A stretch of DNA of 5,622 nt from contig CATLIP010000165.1 of assembly GCA_949957035.1 (NCBI GenBank), forward strand, positions 1-5,622. Reading direction: 5' to 3'. Below, piece by piece: positions 1 to 5,622 of the stretch. The notes under the pieces were generated by a model. It was not told where the DNA came from. It searched no databases and saw only the letters and a list, made by a program, of their open reading frames with translations. This DNA comes from an uncultured Lachnospiraceae bacterium. GTDB lineage: Bacteria > Bacillota_A > Clostridia > Lachnospirales > Lachnospiraceae. Both the position numbers and the translations under genes were made by a program. The stretch's first letter is position 1, and every line of letters begins with the position of its first letter.

Positions 1-410
1 AGCAGGTGGTGGAGAAGTATGATGTGTCCGCATGTACGGATATTACGGGCTTCGGGCTTCTCGGGCATTGTGTTGAGATGGCGTCGGCCAGTGAAGTGAC
101 ATTTGAAATCCGTGTAAAGGATATTGCATATTTTGAGGATGCGATTGATTATGCGAAGATGGGGCTGGTTCCGGCGGGAGCCTACAAGAACCGGGGCTAT
201 TCCATCGGAAAGGTAGAGACGGGAGCCGTTGAAGAGCATTATCTTGACCTGCTCTATGACCCCCAGACTTCGGGAGGATTATTGATCAGTGTTTCGCCGG
301 AGTATGTGCAGGAGATGCTCAGAGATTTTGAGAAGGCGGGGATGGATACGGCAGTCTCGATTATTGGAAAGGTAGCTGAGAAAAGCGATAAATTAATCCG
401 TCTGTTCTGA
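1..410 (+). CDS. selD: Selenophosphate synthetase (selenide, water dikinase), C-terminal part
   Basis: This is the 3' end of selD; the frame is open from the left edge (first full codon at base 3) and stops with TGA at 408-410. SelD makes selenophosphate from selenide and ATP in the cytoplasm, the selenium donor for SelA. The visible 135 or so residues are the C-terminal AIRS-type domain. The family motif DITGFGLLGH is encoded at 39-68 and DPQTSGG at 258-278, both highly conserved in SelD. The protein ends shortly after a terminal IGKV segment, as expected, so the C-terminus looks intact. The GTG at 6-8 is an internal valine codon, not a start, because the conserved ATP-binding N-terminal half must lie upstream. 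The catalytic Cys/Sec near the N-terminus is outside the window, so whether this SelD is itself a selenoprotein cannot be told. selA follows after 62 bases on the same strand. Confidence 0.96.
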   Translation, partial: QVVEKYDVSACTDITGFGLLGHCVEMASASEVTFEIRVKDIAYFEDAIDYAKMGLVPAGAYKNRGYSIGKVETGAVEEHYLDLLYDPQTSGGLLISVSPEYVQEMLRDFEKAGMDTAVSIIGKVAEKSDKLIRLF

Positions 411-456
411 TGCGTTTAAGGGCGGGTATACAGCGGCAGAATGGAAAAGAAAAGAG

Positions 457-463
457 TCAGGGA
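457..463 (+). promoter_or_regulatory. Ribosome binding site deciding the selA start
   Basis: TCAGGGA at 457-463 lies 9 bases before the ATG at 473, with a further purine run GAGAG at 466-470. It supports the 473 start. The earlier in-frame ATG at 410, which overlaps the selD stop, has only pyrimidine-rich sequence ahead of it and no Shine-Dalgarno match. Confidence 0.55.
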
Positions 464-472
464 ATGAGAGAT

Positions 473-1900
473 ATGAATAAGAATAAACTATACCGCAGTA
501 TTCCCAAGGTGGATGTACTGCTGGAAAATGAAACAATTCAGGATTTGATTGCCCATTACAGCAGGGACACGGTAATGGAAGCTATCCATATGGAGATGGA
601 CAAGTTAAGGGAATTCATCGGGCAATGTGAGGAGGAAGATGCAGCGAAGGCACAGATTGAGCTGTTGCTTGCACATATTGAGATGACGGTTGCAGCCATG
701 CACACGCCCAATATGTGTATGGTAATCAACGGCACCGGGACGATTCTCCACACGAACCTTGGACGGGCGCCCATTGGACTGGAGCATATGCGGCGTCTGT
801 CGGCAATTGCGACGGGATATTCCAACTTGGAATACAATTTAGAGGCGGGACGCCGTGGAGAGCGTTACTCCCATTTTGAGAAGCTGTTGTGCAAGATTAC
901 GGGAGCTGAGGCGGCCATGGCGGTAAATAATAACGCTGCGGCAGTCATGTTAATTTTGAGTTCTCTTGCGAAGGGCGGAGAAGTGGTGGTTTCCCGGGGG
1001 GAGCTGGTGGAGATTGGCGGCAAGTTCCGGATTCCGGACGTGATGGAGCAAAGCGGCGCCACGCTTGTGGAAGTCGGCACGACCAATAAGACTCATTTTG
1101 ATGATTATGAGAATGCAATTACAGAGGAGACGAAAGCCCTGCTGAAAGTCCACACCAGTAATTATCGGATTGTGGGCTTTACGGAGAGTGTGGGAATCGA
1201 CGAGCTGATTCCCATTGCGAAGGAGCATGAGATTCCGGTCATCGAAGATTTGGGAAGCGGCGTGTTGATTGACTTGAGCAAATATGGCATTACATATGAG
1301 CCGACCGTTCAGGATTCTATTAAGAAGGGCGCGGATGTGGTGTGTTTCAGCGGCGACAAGCTGTTAGGCGGCCCTCAGGCGGGAATCATTATAGGACGGA
1401 AAAAATATATTGACATGATGAAGAAGAACCAGCTCACAAGGGCGCTTAGGATTGACAAGTTCACGGCGGCGGCTCTTGAGATGGTGCTGCAAGAATATTT
1501 ATCCGAGGAAAAAGCAATCAAGAACATCCCGGTTCTCAGGATGATTACATGCCCATTGGAGGATGTAAAATGGGAAGCCGAGGATTTGTGTAAGATATTG
1601 ACGGATAAAGAGCTGCCTGCAAAGATTACGTGCGTGCCTTGCGAGTCGCAGATTGGCGGCGGATCCCTTCCCCTTGAGCGGATTCCCAGCATGGCTGTGG
1701 CAATCCACCCGAAGAAGATTAGCGTTGCGGAGCTTGAGGAGCGTATGCGGCATCTGCCGGTTCCGGTGATTCCAAGGACGGTCAATGATACGGTGCTCCT
1801 GGATGTGAGGACGATTGAGCGGCGGTTTTTCAAGGTGCTTGCAGACCAGTTTAAGGAGTTGGACGTGTTGGAGGAAATCAGCCTGATTGCAGGACGGTGA
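473..1900 (+). CDS. selA: L-seryl-tRNA(Sec) selenium transferase (selenocysteine synthase)
   Basis: SelA is a PLP enzyme, a homodecamer in studied bacteria, that converts Ser-tRNA(Sec) to Sec-tRNA(Sec) with selenophosphate from SelD. From the ATG at 473 the protein has 475 residues and begins MNKNKLYRSIPKVD, the usual SelA N-terminus; bacterial homologues are about 460-475 residues. The frame is open back to an ATG at 410, but that adds a non-conserved tail without a ribosome binding site. Visible landmarks: the N-terminal tRNA-binding region (about 1-70), NGTGTILHTNLGRAP (86-100), NNNAA (152-156), SRGELVEIGG (174-183), EDLGSG (258-263), and FSGDKLLGG with Lys296, which matches the PLP-binding lysine of the family (Lys295 in E. 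coli). All expected core motifs are present, with no frameshift. It lies 62 bases after selD and 56 bases before selB, with no terminator-like hairpin in either gap, so one transcript is likely. Confidence 0.97.
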   Translation: MNKNKLYRSIPKVDVLLENETIQDLIAHYSRDTVMEAIHMEMDKLREFIGQCEEEDAAKAQIELLLAHIEMTVAAMHTPNMCMVINGTGTILHTNLGRAPIGLEHMRRLSAIATGYSNLEYNLEAGRRGERYSHFEKLLCKITGAEAAMAVNNNAAAVMLILSSLAKGGEVVVSRGELVEIGGKFRIPDVMEQSGATLVEVGTTNKTHFDDYENAITEETKALLKVHTSNYRIVGFTESVGIDELIPIAKEHEIPVIEDLGSGVLIDLSKYGITYEPTVQDSIKKGADVVCFSGDKLLGGPQAGIIIGRKKYIDMMKKNQLTRALRIDKFTAAALEMVLQEYLSEEKAIKNIPVLRMITCPLEDVKWEAEDLCKILTDKELPAKITCVPCESQIGGGSLPLERIPSMAVAIHPKKISVAELEERMRHLPVPVIPRTVNDTVLLDVRTIERRFFKVLADQFKELDVLEEISLIAGR

Positions 1901-1940
1901 CAGACAGGATTATTTTCTGGCGGATAATAAATGGGAAAGC

Positions 1941-1948
1941 AGGAGAGA
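1941..1948 (+). promoter_or_regulatory. Ribosome binding site of selB
   Basis: AGGAGAGA at 1941-1948 lies 8 bases before the ATG at 1957. It fits the anti-Shine-Dalgarno well and supports the start that gives the canonical SelB N-terminus. Confidence 0.7.
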
Positions 1949-1956
1949 GTTGAGAT

Positions 1957-3870
1957 ATGAAGAATATAATCGTTGGTACGGCAGGTCATATCGACCATGG
2001 GAAGACGACGCTTATAAAGGCTCTGACGGGGAGGAATACAGACCGGTGGGAGGAAGAGCAGAGACGGGGAATCACCATTGACCTTGGATTTACTTATTTC
2101 GACCTTCCGGGCGGCGACCGTGTGGGTATCATCGACGTCCCCGGGCATGAGCGGTTCATCAATAATATGGTCGCCGGAGTGGTGGGCATGGATTTGGTGC
2201 TGCTGGTGATTGCGGCAGACGAGGGTATCATGCCCCAGACGAAGGAACATGTGGATATCCTGAACCTGCTGGGAATTGAGAAGAGTATTATTGTTTTAAA
2301 TAAATGCGACCTTGTGGATGAAGAGTGGCTGGAACTTGTTGAGGAAGAGGTAAAGGAAGAGTTAGAGGGAACGTTCCTTGCGGATGCTCCGGTGGTCAAG
2401 GTGTCGGCGGCGACGGGCGAGGGCCTTGAGGGATTGATTGGATTGATTGAGCGTATGACCTGCGACGAGGTGGTGGCGAAGGATATCCAGACGATTCCCA
2501 GGCTGCCGGTAGACCGTGCCTTTACACTGTCGGGTTTCGGGACGATTATTACCGGGACGCTGGTATCCGGGACAATTACCAAAGAAGATACGCTGGAGAT
2601 GTATCCGGTGGGCAAGGAGTGTAAGATTCGCAGTATTCAGGTGCATGGACAGGACAAGGAGGCGTGCTATGCCGGACAGCGTGTGGCAATCAATCTGTCC
2701 AATGTGAAGAAGAAGGAGATTAAGAGAGGCTGTGTGCTGGCTCCTAAGAACAGTATGAAGAATACGGATTTGCTGGATGTGAAGCTGAGAATCCTGGATT
2801 CTTCCGTAAGGATTTTGACGAACCATATGCGGCTGCATTTTTTTACAGGAACCAGCGAGGTGCTGTGCCGTGCCGTCCTGCTTGACAGGGAGGAAATCGG
2901 ACCGGGAGAGAGCGGGTTTGTGCAGCTTAGGCTGGAAGAAGAGGTGGCGGTAAGGCGCGGCGATAAATTTGTCGTGCGTTTCTATTCGCCTATGGAAACG
3001 ATTGGAGGAGGAGAGGTGTTAGAGCCCAATCCAAGAGTAAAGCGGCGGTTCCAGCAGGATGTTATTGAAGAGCTAAAGCGGAAGGAGTCCGGCTCCACGG
3101 CAGACGTGATTGAGCTGCATGTGAAGGGGCATGGGGATACCCTGATTACGGTTGCGGAGCTTGCGAAGCTTACCGCTTTGTCTCTGGAAGAAGTGAAGGA
3201 GGATGTGGAGCAGTTAGAGTCGCAAGGACTGGTCTGTGTATTCCCTATGCGCAAAGATATTTATGTGTGGCATAGTGACAGCAGGCGCAAAGCAAGACAG
3301 ACCATTCAGGATGCGCTCAAGGCTTATGAAGAGAGGTTTCCGTATCGGTATGGCATGAAGAAGGCGGAGGTTCAGGCGACCCATTTCCAGAAAATCAAGG
3401 CGAATGTTTTCGATAAGATACTGGAAATGTTGATTGACGATGGCTGCCTGAGGCGTGTAGACGAGTTTTTGTGTACGCCGGAGTATGAGGTGAAAAAGGA
3501 CGGCACCTATGACAAGGTGTCAGGGATTCTTCTGGATACGTTTGGAAAAGCGAAGTATGATTTTGCCCGTTACTCGGAGATTGATTTCAAGGGCGTTGAC
3601 AGGATGATTGGGGATGATATCCTCAATATCCTTCTGGAAGAGCAGAAAATCGTGAAGGTCACGGATGATATGTATACGCTGAAGGAATATATGGAGCGTG
3701 CGAAGGAAGTAATCAAAGAGAAGCTTAGAGAGGATCCTCTGATTACGATTGCACAGGTCCGGGATTTGTTTGAGACTAGCAGAAAGAGTGCTAAACCGAT
3801 ACTTGAGTACATGGATAGTATTAAAGTAACTAAGAAGACGGGGGCAGAGAGCGAAAGGATTGCGTACTAA
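1957..3870 (+). CDS. selB: Selenocysteine-specific translation elongation factor
   Basis: SelB is the EF-Tu-like GTPase that delivers Sec-tRNA(Sec) to UGA codons followed by a SECIS hairpin. The 637-residue protein is close to the clostridial family length (the Moorella protein is about 634). The GTPase motifs are all present: GHIDHGKT (10-17), [10 protein letters not shown] (36-45) as switch I, DVPGHE (60-65), NKCD (115-118) and SAA (150-152). EF-Tu-like beta-barrel domains II and III follow, to roughly residue 365. The rest is the winged-helix array that binds the SECIS RNA in studied SelB proteins. It includes the RYGMKKAE segment around 464-471, typical of the second winged helix, and ends in [13 protein letters not shown] from residue 608, typical of the fourth. 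No key residue is missing. The TAA stop shares its last A with the ATG of the next gene (TAATG), which suggests translational coupling. Confidence 0.97.
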   Translation: MKNIIVGTAGHIDHGKTTLIKALTGRNTDRWEEEQRRGITIDLGFTYFDLPGGDRVGIIDVPGHERFINNMVAGVVGMDLVLLVIAADEGIMPQTKEHVDILNLLGIEKSIIVLNKCDLVDEEWLELVEEEVKEELEGTFLADAPVVKVSAATGEGLEGLIGLIERMTCDEVVAKDIQTIPRLPVDRAFTLSGFGTIITGTLVSGTITKEDTLEMYPVGKECKIRSIQVHGQDKEACYAGQRVAINLSNVKKKEIKRGCVLAPKNSMKNTDLLDVKLRILDSSVRILTNHMRLHFFTGTSEVLCRAVLLDREEIGPGESGFVQLRLEEEVAVRRGDKFVVRFYSPMETIGGGEVLEPNPRVKRRFQQDVIEELKRKESGSTADVIELHVKGHGDTLITVAELAKLTALSLEEVKEDVEQLESQGLVCVFPMRKDIYVWHSDSRRKARQTIQDALKAYEERFPYRYGMKKAEVQATHFQKIKANVFDKILEMLIDDGCLRRVDEFLCTPEYEVKKDGTYDKVSGILLDTFGKAKYDFARYSEIDFKGVDRMIGDDILNILLEEQKIVKVTDDMYTLKEYMERAKEVIKEKLREDPLITIAQVRDLFETSRKSAKPILEYMDSIKVTKKTGAESERIAY

Positions 3871-4781
3871 TGAATTTGAAACAATTAGAAGCCTTCGTCC
3901 AGGTGGCGGAAGGCGGTAGTTTTTCAAAGGCAGCAAAGGAGCTGTTTCTGACGCAGCCTACCATCAGCGCGCATATTGCTTCTTTGGAGAAGGAGCTGAG
4001 CGTAAGGCTGTTTGTAAGGAATACGAAGGAGGTCGGCTTATCGGACGACGGGAAAGATTTATATAAATATGCCAGGCAGATTGTAGATTTGGAGAAGAAG
4101 ATTGAGGAGCGTTTCGGCGGGAAGGATGCCGGGGAGAAGCACTGTATTACGATTGCGGCGTCTACCATACCTGCGCAGTATCTTCTGCCTAAGGTACTGA
4201 TTCGTTTTAATGAGCGGTATCCGGAAGAGCAGATTAAGATTATTGAGACGGACAGTACGAAGGTTGTGACTCAGATTGTGGAACACATGGCGGATGTGGG
4301 GTTCACGGGTACGGTGCTTGAAAAGAAGCATTGTAAATATATTCCTTTCTACAAGGATGAACTGGTGATCATTACGCCCAATACGGAGAAGTACCGGAAA
4401 CTGAAAGAGGAGTCGCCGGAGGATATCCGGTGGATTCTAAAGGAACATGTGATTATGCGGGAGGAAGGCTCCGGTACGCGTAAGGAAGCGAAGAAGCAGT
4501 TGAAGCGGGCGGGGGTGAACCCTTCCGAACTGGATATCATTGCCAGTATTGAGAATCAGGAGACGATTAAGAAGTCTGTGCGGCAGGGAATGGGAGTATC
4601 GGTATTGTCCCGCCTTGCCACCAAGGATGAGACGCGGGATGGGTATGTGCTTGCTTTTCCGATTCCGAAATCAGACGATGGGAGAGATATTAATCTGGTG
4701 TATAATAAGAATTACCAACTGTCGGGGTCGGCGGAACGGTTCATCAAGGTGGTAAGGGAAGTTTATCAGGTGAAGAAGTAG
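3870..4781 (+). CDS. LysR-family transcriptional regulator linked to selenium genes
   Basis: This 303-residue protein has the normal LysR length and layout. The N-terminal winged helix-turn-helix spans about residues 1-60, with SFSKAAKELFLTQPTISAHIASLE at 17-40 carrying the recognition helix; a linker helix runs to about 85 and the rest is the periplasmic-binding-like effector domain. That domain has REEGSGTR (197-204) and QGMGVSVLS (239-247). The EEGSGTR loop is seen in CysL/CbbR-like LysR proteins, where it lines the ligand pocket. NCBI annotation recognises a LysR subfamily tied to selenium metabolism, and this protein looks like it; that assignment is from memory. The ATG overlaps the selB stop by one base, and AAGGA at 3855-3859 inside selB is its likely ribosome binding site. 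Co-transcription with selA and selB is therefore likely. Its targets are not known from the sequence; the control region at 5050-5260 is a good candidate. The effector could be a small selenium or sulfur anion, which is inference. Confidence 0.9.
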   Translation: MNLKQLEAFVQVAEGGSFSKAAKELFLTQPTISAHIASLEKELSVRLFVRNTKEVGLSDDGKDLYKYARQIVDLEKKIEERFGGKDAGEKHCITIAASTIPAQYLLPKVLIRFNERYPEEQIKIIETDSTKVVTQIVEHMADVGFTGTVLEKKHCKYIPFYKDELVIITPNTEKYRKLKEESPEDIRWILKEHVIMREEGSGTRKEAKKQLKRAGVNPSELDIIASIENQETIKKSVRQGMGVSVLSRLATKDETRDGYVLAFPIPKSDDGRDINLVYNKNYQLSGSAERFIKVVREVYQVKK

Positions 4782-4796
4782 AAGGATTGATAACAG

Positions 4797-4827
4797 ATGG
4801 GAGGGGATGCGTCATATCCCCTCCCAT
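4797..4827. terminator. Hairpin terminator shared by two convergent genes
   Basis: ATGGGAGGGGAT (4797-4808) and ATCCCCTCCCAT (4816-4827) form a perfect 12-bp stem with a 7-base loop. The stem begins 15 bases after the stop of the LysR gene, and its other edge is 2 bases past the stop of the minus-strand small gene. It is well placed to end transcription from both sides. The T content after the stem is modest in each direction (AGTTATTCCTT on +, CTGTTATC on -), so efficiency cannot be judged; it may act partly as an mRNA-stabilising end. Confidence 0.72.
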
Positions 4828-4829
4828 AG

Positions 4830-5021
4830 TTATTCCTTGATTTCATCAATATCTGTAAGATTTACACCCAGAGAAGTTAGAACTGCCTTCAATGAGCGAT
4901 AATCTTTTTTCAGGCTTTCGTATGTCTCTGTAGCATTTTCTTTCCTTGCAATCATCATATGAGCCTGTACCCTTTGAAAAGCATTTATATTTCTTTCTAT
5001 AATTTCGCCATTACTTGGCAT
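4830..5021 (-). CDS. Small uncharacterised protein, 63 residues
   Basis: I do not recognise a named family. The start is the ATG whose complement is at 5019-5021, chosen because AGGAGGTG (complement of 5027-5034) sits 5 bases upstream; an in-frame ATG at 5048 would place that ribosome binding site inside the gene. The 63-residue product has no Cys or Trp and is rich in charged residues (9 Lys/Arg, 10 Asp/Glu). It looks mostly helical, with a regular TYESLKKDYRSLKAVLTSLG stretch (33-52) and an acidic tail VNLTDIDEIKE. There is no signal peptide or membrane segment. It converges on the LysR gene and has its own promoter (5071-5099). Its base composition is visibly more AT-rich than the selenium genes, so it may have a separate history. 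Lack of Cys argues against a direct selenium-carrier role. The strong ribosome binding site, promoter and terminator make it a real gene; function is unknown. Confidence 0.8.
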   Translation of the reverse strand: MPSNGEIIERNINAFQRVQAHMMIARKENATETYESLKKDYRSLKAVLTSLGVNLTDIDEIKE

Positions 5022-5026
5022 ATGCC

Positions 5027-5034
5027 CACCTCCT
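5027..5034 (-). promoter_or_regulatory. Strong Shine-Dalgarno sequence of the small minus-strand gene
   Basis: The minus strand reads AGGAGGTG here, an eight-base match to the 3' end of 16S rRNA, 5 bases before the ATG. It decides the start of the small gene against the upstream in-frame ATG at 5048. Confidence 0.85.
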
Positions 5035-5070
5035 GGATTATGAAACACAACGTATTGTTATAACGATTCT

Positions 5071-5099
5071 AGTATAACATAATCGGAGAACAAAGTCTA
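5071..5099 (-). promoter_or_regulatory. Sigma-A-type promoter for the small minus-strand gene
   Basis: On the minus strand, TAGACT (5094-5099, four of six matches to TTGACA) and TATACT (5071-5076, five of six to TATAAT) are 17 bases apart. A TG one base before the -10 box makes an extended -10 element. The expected transcription start is near 5064, leaving a leader of about 43 bases. Confidence 0.68.
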
Positions 5100-5101
5100 T
5101 T

Positions 5102-5110
5102 CATTTTCCC
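5102..5110 (-). repeat. Inverted copy of the promoter-spacer repeat
   Basis: CATTTTCCC here is the exact reverse complement of GGGAAAATG at 5184-5192. The copy lies just upstream of the -35 box of the leftward promoter, while its partner lies inside the rightward promoter. See the tandem repeat at 5181-5196. Confidence 0.5.
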
Positions 5111-5115
5111 GTCGG

Positions 5116-5132
5116 AATAAATGCTATTTATT
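5116..5132. promoter_or_regulatory. AT-rich dyad with LysR-box geometry
   Basis: AATAAAT and ATTTATT are perfect 7-base arms around a GCT centre. The inner 15 bases (5117-5131) contain T-N11-A within a palindrome, the general form of LysR-type binding sites. Its centre is about 84 bases before the predicted start of the rightward transcript. AT-rich DNA yields such dyads by chance, so binding by the neighbouring LysR protein is only a hypothesis. Confidence 0.35.
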
Positions 5133-5136
5133 TAAA

Positions 5137-5169
5137 AAATCTATAAATAATGGTTTATATAAAAGATTT
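5137..5169. repeat. Second AT-rich dyad upstream of the rightward promoter
   Basis: TATAAA (5142-5147) and TTTATA (5154-5159) flank a 6-base centre. The flanks AAATC (5137-5141) and GATTT (5165-5169) continue the symmetry with a 5-base offset on the right. The centre is about 26 bases from that of the dyad at 5116-5132 and it ends just before the -35 box. It could be a second regulator contact site or curved upstream DNA. Confidence 0.35.
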
Positions 5170-5173
5170 CGAT

Positions 5174-5202
5174 TAGACGAAATGGGAAAATGGGAATATA
5201 CT
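5174..5202 (+). promoter_or_regulatory. Sigma-A-type promoter for the PLP-enzyme gene
   Basis: TAGACG (5174-5179, four of six to TTGACA) and TATACT (5197-5202, five of six to TATAAT) are 17 bases apart. Transcription should begin near 5209, giving a leader of about 40-55 bases that contains the hairpin at 5217-5242. The weak -35 box suits an activated promoter. Confidence 0.62.
5181..5196 (+). repeat. Tandem 8-bp repeat filling the promoter spacer
   Basis: AATGGGAA occurs twice without a gap and takes up 16 of the 17 bases between the -35 and -10 boxes. A protein bound here would cover the promoter. An inverted copy of GGGAAAATG lies at 5102-5110. Confidence 0.6.
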
Positions 5203-5216
5203 ATAGAAAGAAACAG

Positions 5217-5249
5217 TCTTCGGAATTACTTGTTTCCGGAGATTTTTTT
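5217..5249 (+). terminator. Leader hairpin with T7 tract (possible attenuator)
   Basis: TCTTCGGAA (5217-5225) pairs with TTCCGGAGA (5234-5242), giving 9 pairs with one G-T wobble and an 8-base loop, followed at once by seven T residues (5243-5249). This has the form of an intrinsic terminator but sits inside the leader, directly before a gene rather than after one. GAAACA (5210-5215) could instead pair with TGTTTC (5231-5236), which would break the hairpin. The right arm also holds GGAG (5238-5241), a possible ribosome binding site. Confidence 0.58.
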
Positions 5250-5262
5250 GCTGGTGGAAAGG

Positions 5263-5622
5263 ATGGATAAGGAAATGATTTATCTGGATAATGCGGCGAC
5301 TACGATGCATAAGCCGCAGGAAGTGATTGAGGCGGTGGCGGCGGCAATGGGCTCGATGGGCAATGCAGGAAGAGGCGTGAATGATGCTTCTTTAAGCGCA
5401 TCCCGTATCATTTATGATACCCGGGAGAAGATCTGCCGGATGGTAAACGGTACAGATCCAAGGCAGGTGGTCCTCACGTGTAATTCGACGGAGAGCCTGA
5501 ATATAGCGATCCGGGGCCTGCTTGCTCCGGGAGACCATGTGATCACCTCGTCCATGGAGCACAACGCGGTAATGCGCCCTCTGGTTCAGCTGGAGCGGGC
5601 GGGGGTGAGTTTCACCCGGGTC
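5263..5622 (+). CDS. Class-V PLP enzyme, cysteine desulfurase / selenocysteine lyase type, N-terminal part
   Basis: The visible 120 residues are the start of a NifS-like PLP enzyme; the gene runs off the window, so about two thirds, including the PLP lysine and any catalytic cysteine, are not seen. Landmarks are YLDNAATT (7-14), the signature N-terminus of the family, CNSTESLN (73-80), where Thr76-Glu77 fall in the phosphate-binding turn, and SSMEHNAV (96-103) with His100, which stacks on the cofactor in homologues. These features and the selenium context best fit the EF2568-like desulfurase group known beside selD in Enterococcus. Such enzymes release sulfur or selenium from cysteine or selenocysteine, and this one might feed SelD; that is inference. 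The start is uncertain. ATG 5263 is chosen for family fit, but TTG 5248 has the better-spaced GGAG (5238-5241), and ATG 5275 is possible. The frame also opens at ATG 5182, which lies inside the promoter. Confidence 0.88.
   Translation, partial: MDKEMIYLDNAATTMHKPQEVIEAVAAAMGSMGNAGRGVNDASLSASRIIYDTREKICRMVNGTDPRQVVLTCNSTESLNIAIRGLLAPGDHVITSSMEHNAVMRPLVQLERAGVSFTRV

Noticed and set aside
410..472. ATG at 410 overlapping the selD stop, as a longer selA start
   Set aside because: It has no Shine-Dalgarno sequence and adds a non-conserved 21-residue tail; the ATG at 473 gives the family N-terminus MNKNKLYRSIPKVD with purine-rich sequence upstream.
1375..2250. Long open frame on the minus strand (291 codons) across the selA-selB junction
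   Set aside because: It lies antisense to two well-supported genes, its translation is low-complexity and unlike any family I know, and it crosses the intergenic gap without gene-like signals. It is a shadow of purine-rich coding DNA.
2431..2448. Tandem 9-bp repeat GGATTGATT in selB
   Set aside because: It is in frame, encodes GLIGLI just after the last GTPase motif, and looks like ordinary helix coding with reused codons rather than a separate element.
5022..5048. Upstream ATG at 5048 as start of the small minus-strand gene
   Set aside because: The AGGAGGTG ribosome binding site would then encode Pro-Gly-Gly-Gly inside the protein, and nothing suitable lies upstream of 5048.
5102..5192. 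The distant inverted repeat as transposon ends
   Set aside because: The arms are only 9 bp, enclose no gene and have no target duplication; a regulatory reading fits better.
5182..5262. ATG at 5182 as start of the desulfurase-like gene
   Set aside because: The frame is open, but it would begin inside the predicted promoter spacer and add 27 residues not found in the family, including residues encoded by the hairpin and T-tract.
1..5622. A selC tRNA(Sec) gene
   Set aside because: I looked in the non-coding gaps (411-472, 1901-1956, 4782-4829, 5022-5262) for a roughly 95-base tRNA with a long acceptor and variable arm ending near CCA and saw none. The gaps are short or AT-rich.

Overview
The window reads as a selenium-utilisation locus from a Gram-positive anaerobe of the Clostridia, most likely Lachnospiraceae. 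This rests on the gene content, the low-to-moderate GC with G-rich purine-loaded coding strands, strong AGGAGG-type ribosome binding sites, and the style of the proteins. No species can be named from the sequence alone.

Bases 1-4781 are four tightly packed genes on the + strand: the 3' end of selD (selenophosphate synthetase), complete selA (selenocysteine synthase), complete selB (the selenocysteine-specific elongation factor) and a LysR-family regulator whose ATG overlaps the selB stop codon. SelD makes selenophosphate, SelA uses it to convert Ser-tRNA(Sec) to Sec-tRNA(Sec), and SelB carries that tRNA to the ribosome at UGA codons marked by a SECIS hairpin. The tRNA gene selC is not in the window. 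The LysR protein resembles regulators found next to selenium genes and is probably co-transcribed with the machinery.

A 12-bp GC-rich inverted repeat (4797-4827) closes the operon. It also lies immediately past the stop codon of a convergent small gene on the - strand (4830-5021, 63 residues), which has a near-perfect Shine-Dalgarno sequence and its own promoter but no recognised function.

Between this small gene and the last gene (5022-5262) is an AT-rich divergent control region. It holds two outward-facing sigma-A-type promoters with 17-bp spacers, two AT-rich dyads (one with LysR-box geometry), a tandem 8-bp repeat filling the spacer of the rightward promoter with an inverted copy near the leftward one, and a leader hairpin followed by seven T residues. 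The hairpin sits directly before a class-V PLP enzyme (cysteine desulfurase / selenocysteine lyase type, N-terminal 120 residues visible, cut by the window end). That enzyme could supply reduced selenium or sulfur for the pathway. The control region is the most interesting part of the window; the selenium genes themselves look ordinary and intact.
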